Of a DNA stretch of 64,000 nt, positions 58,843 through 64,000 are shown one piece after another. Position 1 is the first letter of the stretch. The number at the start of each line of letters is the position of its first letter. Under the pieces are notes generated by a model. That model was not told the DNA's origin. It made no database searches and saw only the letters and a program-made list of their open reading frames with translations. The DNA is from Algimonas porphyrae (GTDB lineage Bacteria; Pseudomonadota; Alphaproteobacteria; Caulobacterales; Maricaulaceae): assembly GCF_041429795.1 (NCBI RefSeq), contig NZ_CP163424.1, positions 310,001 through 374,000 on the forward strand. Direction: 5' to 3'. A program made the position numbers and the translations under genes.

Positions 58843-59703
58843 TTATTCAGGCGTTTTGGCCATGTGGACGACGCGCTGCGGGAAGGGAATTTCCACGCCT
58901 GCATCATCCAGCGCTGATTTGATCGCGACCCGCAAATCGGTCATGCGCTGTAGCCATTGATCGCCGGGCAGCCAGCAACGGCAGGACAGGTTGATCGCAC
59001 TGTCGCCAAAGCCCATCACATAGACTTCCGGCGGCGTCGGCGCGCCGGTCCCGCTTTCATCGAAAGGTATCACGCCTGGATGGGCGCCGATCAGGTCAAG
59101 CAGAAGCTGACGCGCCGCCTTCAGATCCGTGTCATAGCCGACCCCGATGTCGACGATGGCCTTGCGATTCACATGGCGACCGAAATTCTGCACGCGATTG
59201 CCCCAGACCAGGCTGTTTGGCAGATAGACGGCGACATTCTCGACATTGCGGATGGTGGAGGTGAAAAGCCCGATTTCCTCGACCGTACCCAGCGTGCTTT
59301 GCCCGATATCGACAAAATCGCCGACCTTGAGCGGCCTCAGGATCAGCAGCATGACCCCGGCGGCGATATTGGACAACGTGTCGCGCAGCGCCAGACCGAT
59401 CGCCAGACCCGCGGCACCGAAGACGGCGACGAGGGCGGCTGGCGGCACGCCGAGCTTGATCAGCACGGCATAGAGCGTCATCGCCAGAATCACATAGAAG
59501 ACCAGACTGGCCAGAACCGGTCGAAGGGTCGCATCGAGATGGCTGCCCCCAAAGCGCGAGCGGCGCATGCGCTTTGACAGGCTGCGCCCAACAATCAGGC
59601 CGAGCACGAAGATCAGTGCTGCAGCCAGTATGTTGCCGCCTATGCTTAGCAGAAAGGGGAACTGCTCCTGCGCCTGGGCCCAGTAATCGGCAATGACGTC
59701 CAT
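58843..59703 (-). CDS. mscS: MscS family mechanosensitive channel
   Basis: A 286-residue channel. Three hydrophobic segments lie in residues 15-130; the pore helix and the following beta domain read VAVFGAAGLAIGLALRDTLSNIAAGVMLLILRPLKVGDFVDI, the signature of MscS. The C-terminal cytoplasmic domain has VYVMGFGDSAINLSCRCWLPGDQW. It would release solutes upon hypo-osmotic shock. It lies downstream of holA in the same direction. Confidence 0.93.
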   Translation of the reverse strand: MDVIADYWAQAQEQFPFLLSIGGNILAAALIFVLGLIVGRSLSKRMRRSRFGGSHLDATLRPVLASLVFYVILAMTLYAVLIKLGVPPAALVAVFGAAGLAIGLALRDTLSNIAAGVMLLILRPLKVGDFVDIGQSTLGTVEEIGLFTSTIRNVENVAVYLPNSLVWGNRVQNFGRHVNRKAIVDIGVGYDTDLKAARQLLLDLIGAHPGVIPFDESGTGAPTPPEVYVMGFGDSAINLSCRCWLPGDQWLQRMTDLRVAIKSALDDAGVEIPFPQRVVHMAKTPE

Positions 59704-59727
59704 GAGGGGGGTAATCCTTGTAGAAAA

Positions 59728-60786
59728 TCAGGCGGCGCGGCGTCGCGCTGCAAAATTGGCGAGGCCGAACAGGAGCCGTTCGGTCAGGGCTTCCGCCGGT
59801 GCGCCCGTGCTTTTCAGCTGGCGTTCGACGGTCTGACACTGGCTCAGCGCTGAGCGCAGAGCCCGACTGTTCCAGCGGTTCAGCGTGGCGACGAACGCAT
59901 CTTCCTGCATGCGGAATATGGGCGGGCGAAGCGCGCGCGTGGCAGCCAGGGCGCTATCGCCCGTCTCCATTCGACTCGCCGCCTCGCACAGACGCAGGAG
60001 ATGGCGCTGCAGAGCGAAGTGGATCGCGATTGGACTGGTCTTGGCCTCGACCGCGCGTCGGAAGCGCGCATCCAGGCTGTCGATGCGGCCTGAAAATGCG
60101 TCCTGAATGATCGGATCGATAGCGGAGCCCTGCGCGCCCGCGGCGAGTGTGCGCACATCGTCGGGTGTGACAGTCGCATCCGGGACGCGGCCATAGCCCT
60201 TATAGAGCGCCATCTTCTCGACCTCGGCCGCTGCCAGCGCGTGATCGCCTTCCAGTAGCGGAACCCACAGATCGAGCGCATTGGGCATGACGGCGATACC
60301 GATCTCCTGCAGCTGGTCGCGCACCTGATCACGCCGCGCGCGGGTCCCCAGCGGATAACAGCCCAGCGCGGCCAGATGTTTCGCCGCTTCGGCGGCCTTG
60401 CGGATCGCAGACCGTGTCGACAGATCTCCCGCCTCGATGACCAGCTTGGCTTCGACGCGGGACGGATCGGCATCGATCTGTTTGATGATCTTGCCGATCG
60501 CCGCGCCGGAACGCTCATGATCCAGTCGCAAACGGACGAGCCGCGTCCCGCCCAACAGGCTCATCGCGCTCATCTCATCCATCAGGCGGGCCGGATCGGT
60601 GATCAGGTCATCGGAAGTCAGCACGGTCGCGCCGAAAGCCGGATCGACATCCGGCGCCAGGGTCTGAATCAGGGCCGCGGCCCGGGCCTTGACCAGTCCG
60701 CGGTCCGGCCCGAACAGCAGCGCGCCGACGAGATCGTGTGGCGGTTCGGTCAAAAACCGGTTCTGGCGTGCGCCCGTTACCTTCAT
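59728..60786 (-). CDS. holA: DNA polymerase III subunit delta
   Basis: The 352-residue clamp-loader wrench. LLFGPDRGLVKARAAALIQTLAPD is the N-terminal motif, LLGGTRLVRLR and GDLSTRSAIRKAAE follow, and the C-terminal collar helices end in TERLLFGLANFAARRR. It opens beta clamps together with gamma/tau. It follows lptE after 51 bases, the usual leuS-lptE-holA order. Confidence 0.92.
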   Translation of the reverse strand: MKVTGARQNRFLTEPPHDLVGALLFGPDRGLVKARAAALIQTLAPDVDPAFGATVLTSDDLITDPARLMDEMSAMSLLGGTRLVRLRLDHERSGAAIGKIIKQIDADPSRVEAKLVIEAGDLSTRSAIRKAAEAAKHLAALGCYPLGTRARRDQVRDQLQEIGIAVMPNALDLWVPLLEGDHALAAAEVEKMALYKGYGRVPDATVTPDDVRTLAAGAQGSAIDPIIQDAFSGRIDSLDARFRRAVEAKTSPIAIHFALQRHLLRLCEAASRMETGDSALAATRALRPPIFRMQEDAFVATLNRWNSRALRSALSQCQTVERQLKSTGAPAEALTERLLFGLANFAARRRAA

Positions 60787-60837
60787 CGCACAGTCTCTGA
60801 GGAAACCTCTGTGGGAATGGGCCCGGGCATGGCGGCG

Positions 60838-61347
60838 TCAGGGGGCAGAATTATCGGCGAAATAGAGCGCCAGATCGACCAGTAGCTTGTCCGCGACATC
60901 GCGGGCCACACGTTCGCGGGCGGCATTATCTGTTGCATTCAGGCGGTACGGGTCATCATCGGCGGCGAAGGTCGTCGCGCTATTGACCGTTCCTGACGCC
61001 AGGATTTCGGTCTTGTCCGCTTCCGTCAACTTCCAATAGGCATAGAGGTTGCTGTCGAAGCGGCTGGCCCGGTCAAGCCCGGTCAGACCGAGCGGGATGC
61101 GGGTCGAGCTGGGCCGGACCGTCAGTATGTAGCTGGCTTGGGTGCTGGTCCCGACCCGGTCGCGCAATCGTTGCCGGATCTGAAACCCGGCCTGACGATC
61201 GATCTCGTCATCGCCTTCTTCGACCACCAGTCGAATATCGTTGAAGCTTGTCTGTCCTGCCGATGTGGCATGGACCGGCTTGAAGCCACAGCCGCTCAGA
61301 AGCAGGGCGGCGGTCATCGCCAGGAGAGTGAGAATAGTGCGGATCAT
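60838..61347 (-). CDS. lptE: LPS assembly lipoprotein LptE
   Basis: A 169-residue lipoprotein. The signal is [20 protein letters not shown] with lipobox Cys20, and GFKPVH follows, the typical LptE start. Two-sandwich core strands ([38 protein letters not shown]) and a C-terminal helix come next. It plugs the LptD barrel that exports LPS. Its ATG overlaps the leuS stop. It ties to the KDO genes in the same window by function. Confidence 0.9.
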   Translation of the reverse strand: MIRTILTLLAMTAALLLSGCGFKPVHATSAGQTSFNDIRLVVEEGDDEIDRQAGFQIRQRLRDRVGTSTQASYILTVRPSSTRIPLGLTGLDRASRFDSNLYAYWKLTEADKTEILASGTVNSATTFAADDDPYRLNATDNAARERVARDVADKLLVDLALYFADNSAP

Positions 61348-63950
61348 GATGCCACTATATTCACGATCCGGCCCGGAACGACAATGATCTTTCGTACCGT
61401 CTGACCGTCGATTATCTTGGCGACATTCGGCTCGGACAGGGCACACGCTTCGATCTCGGCTTTCGGCATGTCCATGGCGACCGTAATCTCCGCCCGCCGC
61501 TTGCCATTGACCTGAACAGGCAGGGTCACGCTATCCTCGACCAGCATGGCCGGATCGACCTGCGGCCAAGGGGCCGTGGCGCACAGCCCGTCCCCGCCGA
61601 GCCCGGCCCAGCATTCCTCAGCCAGGTGCGGCATGAAGGGCGCGATCGACCGGATCAGAATGCCGAGCGCTTCCATTCGTACCGCGTCCTGCGCCTTATA
61701 TTTGGACAGGGCATTGGTGAGTTCGTAGATTTGAGCGACCGACGTGTTGAAGCGGAAGGCCTCGATCCCCGCAGTGATCTTCTCCAGCGCCTTATGCGCC
61801 GCACGGCGCAAGGTCAGCGCGCCGCCCGTCGCGTCCGGATCGGCGGCCATGGGCGAATGGTCGGGCACATCGGTCGTTTCCACGATGCGCCAGACTTTCT
61901 TCTGAAAGTTCCAGGCCCCACGCACCCCGTCTTCGCTCCATTCCACGTCACGCTCGGGCGGGGAATCAGACAGAACGAACCAGCGCGCCACATCCGCGCC
62001 ATAGGTTTCGATGATATCGTTCGGGTCGACCGTGTTCTTCTTCGACTTGGACATCTTGATGACGTCGCCCCGGGTCACGACCTTCTTCGTGTCCATGCGG
62101 ATCAGCATATTGCCGTCTTCAATGACCTCCGCGGGCACGACATATTCACCGTCTTCGTCCGTATAGACGGCGTGCGTGACCATGCCTTGCGTGAACAGGC
62201 CCGCAAACGGCTCTCCGCTTGGCAGGTCGAGCAGACCGCAATCGCGCAGGCCCCGCGTGAAGAAACGCGAATAGAGCAGGTGCAGCACGGCATGTTCCAC
62301 CCCGCCGACATATTGGTCCACGGGCAGCCAGGCGCTCGCCGCCGCCTTGTCGAAGGGCTGGCCGTCCTTCCCGGCGAATTTGGCGAAATACCAGGACGAG
62401 TCGCCGAACGTGTCGAGCGTGTCGGTCTCCCGTTCTGCGTCCGCGCCGCATTTCGGGCAGCTGACATGTTTGAATGTCGGGTGACGATCGAGCGGGTTGC
62501 CCGGACTGTCGAACTCGATGTCATAGGGGAGCTCGACCGGCAGCTGATCTTCCGGCACGGGTACGGCGCCGCATTCTGGGCAGTGAATGACCGGGATCGG
62601 ACACCCCCAATAGCGCTGACGGCTCACACCCCAGTCACGCAGGCGGTATTGCGTCGTGCCTTCACCGAGGCCCATCTCGTCGATCTTGGCGATGGCCGCT
62701 GCAATCGCCTCGTCCTTTGACAGGCCGTTCAGGAAGTCTGAATTGTAAAGCGTACCTTCGCCGACATAGGCGTCGTCTTCGATGGTAAAGTCTTTCGCAT
62801 CCTCGCCGTCTGGCAGGATGACGGGTGTGACGGGCAGACCATATTTGCGGGCAAAGTCCAGATCGCGCTGGTCATGCGCAGGTTGTCCGAACACAGCGCC
62901 CGTGCCGTATCTCATCAGCACGAAGTTCGCGATCCAGACGGGAAGTGTTTCGTCGGTGAAGGGGTGTTGCACGCGCAGGCCTGTGTCGAAGCCCAGCTTG
63001 GGCGCTTTGGCGATGTCCTCTTCCGACGTGCCGATCTTGGCGCACTCGGTGCGAAAATCTTGTAAATCAGGGTTCGTTCGCGCCAGTTTTTTAGCAATTG
63101 GATGATCAGGTGAGAGAGCAAGAAATGAAGCGCCGAAAAGGGTGTCGGGTCGAGTCGTATAAATTTCGATACCATCCCGGCACACTTCGAAAGAAATTAA
63201 CTGAGCAGTGCTTACCAAAGGGGTTGGTTCAGGATCAGTTTCACTCCACTCGAACCGCATCGACAGCCCTTCCGACTTGCCGATCCAGTTTCGCTGCATC
63301 AGCCGGACCTTGTCCGGCCAGCGGTCGAGCGTGTCCAAACCGCCCAGCAATTCCTCCGAATATTCCGTGATCTTGTAGAACCACTGTTCCATGTCGCGCT
63401 GTTCGACCGTTGCGCCGGAACGCCAGCCCTTGCCGTCGATCACCTGCTCATTGGCGAGGACCGTCATGTCGACCGGGTCCCAGTTCACCTTGGCGGTCTT
63501 GGAATAGACGAGGCCCCGTTCCCAGAACTTCAGAAAGATACGCTGCTGCTCGGTATAATAGTCCACATCGCAGGTCGCGAATTCACGCGACCAGTCGAGT
63601 GCGAAGCCGAGCCGTTTCATTGGCGCGCGCATCTGTTCGATGTTGGCGTAGGTCCAGTCCTTGGGATGGCCGCCCGTCTCGATCGCGGCATTTTCCGCCG
63701 GCATGCCGAACGCGTCCCAGCCCATCGGGTGCAGCACCTCGAAGCCCTGCGCCCGTTTGTAGCGCGCCACCACATCGCCCATGGCGTAATTGCGGACATG
63801 ACCCATATGGATGCGCCCGGACGGGTAGGGGAACATTTCGAGCGCGTAGAATTTCGGTTTCAGACTGGCATTATCCGCCGTGAAGACGTCGTCCGCTTCC
63901 CAGCGGGCCTGCCATTTCGGTTCTGTCGCAGATGGATTGTAAGCCGCCAT
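61344..63950 (-). CDS. leuS: Leucyl-tRNA synthetase
   Basis: The 868-residue class I synthetase. The HIGH motif is in [21 protein letters not shown]1 editing domain at about 220-420 ([22 protein letters not shown]), a zinc-like CPECGAVP at about 470 and [16 protein letters not shown] at about 620, followed by the anticodon-binding helices. The start matches the family ([19 protein letters not shown]). The last gene in the window, on the leading strand, it ends in ATGA with lptE. Confidence 0.97.
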   Translation of the reverse strand: MAAYNPSATEPKWQARWEADDVFTADNASLKPKFYALEMFPYPSGRIHMGHVRNYAMGDVVARYKRAQGFEVLHPMGWDAFGMPAENAAIETGGHPKDWTYANIEQMRAPMKRLGFALDWSREFATCDVDYYTEQQRIFLKFWERGLVYSKTAKVNWDPVDMTVLANEQVIDGKGWRSGATVEQRDMEQWFYKITEYSEELLGGLDTLDRWPDKVRLMQRNWIGKSEGLSMRFEWSETDPEPTPLVSTAQLISFEVCRDGIEIYTTRPDTLFGASFLALSPDHPIAKKLARTNPDLQDFRTECAKIGTSEEDIAKAPKLGFDTGLRVQHPFTDETLPVWIANFVLMRYGTGAVFGQPAHDQRDLDFARKYGLPVTPVILPDGEDAKDFTIEDDAYVGEGTLYNSDFLNGLSKDEAIAAAIAKIDEMGLGEGTTQYRLRDWGVSRQRYWGCPIPVIHCPECGAVPVPEDQLPVELPYDIEFDSPGNPLDRHPTFKHVSCPKCGADAERETDTLDTFGDSSWYFAKFAGKDGQPFDKAAASAWLPVDQYVGGVEHAVLHLLYSRFFTRGLRDCGLLDLPSGEPFAGLFTQGMVTHAVYTDEDGEYVVPAEVIEDGNMLIRMDTKKVVTRGDVIKMSKSKKNTVDPNDIIETYGADVARWFVLSDSPPERDVEWSEDGVRGAWNFQKKVWRIVETTDVPDHSPMAADPDATGGALTLRRAAHKALEKITAGIEAFRFNTSVAQIYELTNALSKYKAQDAVRMEALGILIRSIAPFMPHLAEECWAGLGGDGLCATAPWPQVDPAMLVEDSVTLPVQVNGKRRAEITVAMDMPKAEIEACALSEPNVAKIIDGQTVRKIIVVPGRIVNIVAS

Positions 63951-64000
63951 AATGGCCGCCCATAGCGAGGGTTGCGCGGCGGGTTAAGCGCTTTGTTGCC
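63951..64000. other. Upstream leader of leuS at the window edge
   Basis: The last 50 bases hold the ribosome-binding area of leuS and the start of the intergenic region; nothing else can be read. Confidence 0.4.

Overview
The window is a piece of an alphaproteobacterial chromosome, most likely from the Caulobacterales/Maricaulales side (Hyphomonadaceae-like). The evidence is gene order and signals, not a database search: hemE - intergenic origin - ppsR - maf - aroE - coaE - dnaQ is the origin-proximal order described for Caulobacter and Rickettsia; mnmE - mnmG - rsmG - parA - parB carries three perfect parS palindromes; leuS - lptE - holA follows; and CtrA-like TTAA motifs occur. No rRNA, tRNA or CRISPR array was recognised.

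Region 1 (1 to about 23.5 kb) is the late half of a Mu-type prophage, entering from beyond the left edge. It has a Mu-like head module (gp27, terminase, portal, F-like head protein with a putative nuclease tail, protease/scaffold with a nested scaffold start, decoration protein, gpT capsid, gp35/36/G/37 homologues). A P2-like contractile tail module follows (V, W, J, I, fibres, sheath, tube, E/E' with a -1 slippery site, tape measure, U, X, D). Many genes overlap by 4 bases, as in translationally coupled operons. Behind gpD lies an accessory segment: a reverse-strand secreted Cys-rich gene, a DNA adenine methylase broken into two oppositely oriented halves, two small unknown genes, and a secreted protein behind a second copy of a promoter-like element that also precedes the protease gene. 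No transposase, repressor or lysis gene is visible.

Region 2 (23.5 to 47.8 kb) is host chromosome: a KDO/LPS precursor set (kdsA, kdsB, a histidine-phosphatase-like gene, kdsD), glmS, an rfbC-like gene, galE, a frameshifted YqaA-type membrane protein, murI and a GT39-type glycosyltransferase. It continues with repair and redox genes (msrA, photolyase), an adenosine kinase, an ATP-grasp protein, an OmpR-type regulator, an L,D-transpeptidase, a lipoprotein, a YggS-type protein, a TMP-synthase/GNAT fusion, a large porin with a disordered repeat-rich N-terminus, a DUF3576 lipoprotein, a LuxR-type regulator, hemJ and hemE.

Region 3 (47.8 to 64 kb) is the replication/segregation region. The 456-base hemE-ppsR gap has several DnaA-box-like sequences, an AT-rich stretch and TTAA dyads and is the likely oriC; hemE/hemJ and ppsR-maf-aroE-coaE-dnaQ are transcribed away from it. 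parB-parA-rsmG-mnmG-mnmE, mscS-holA-lptE-leuS and a GDPD-like gene complete the window.
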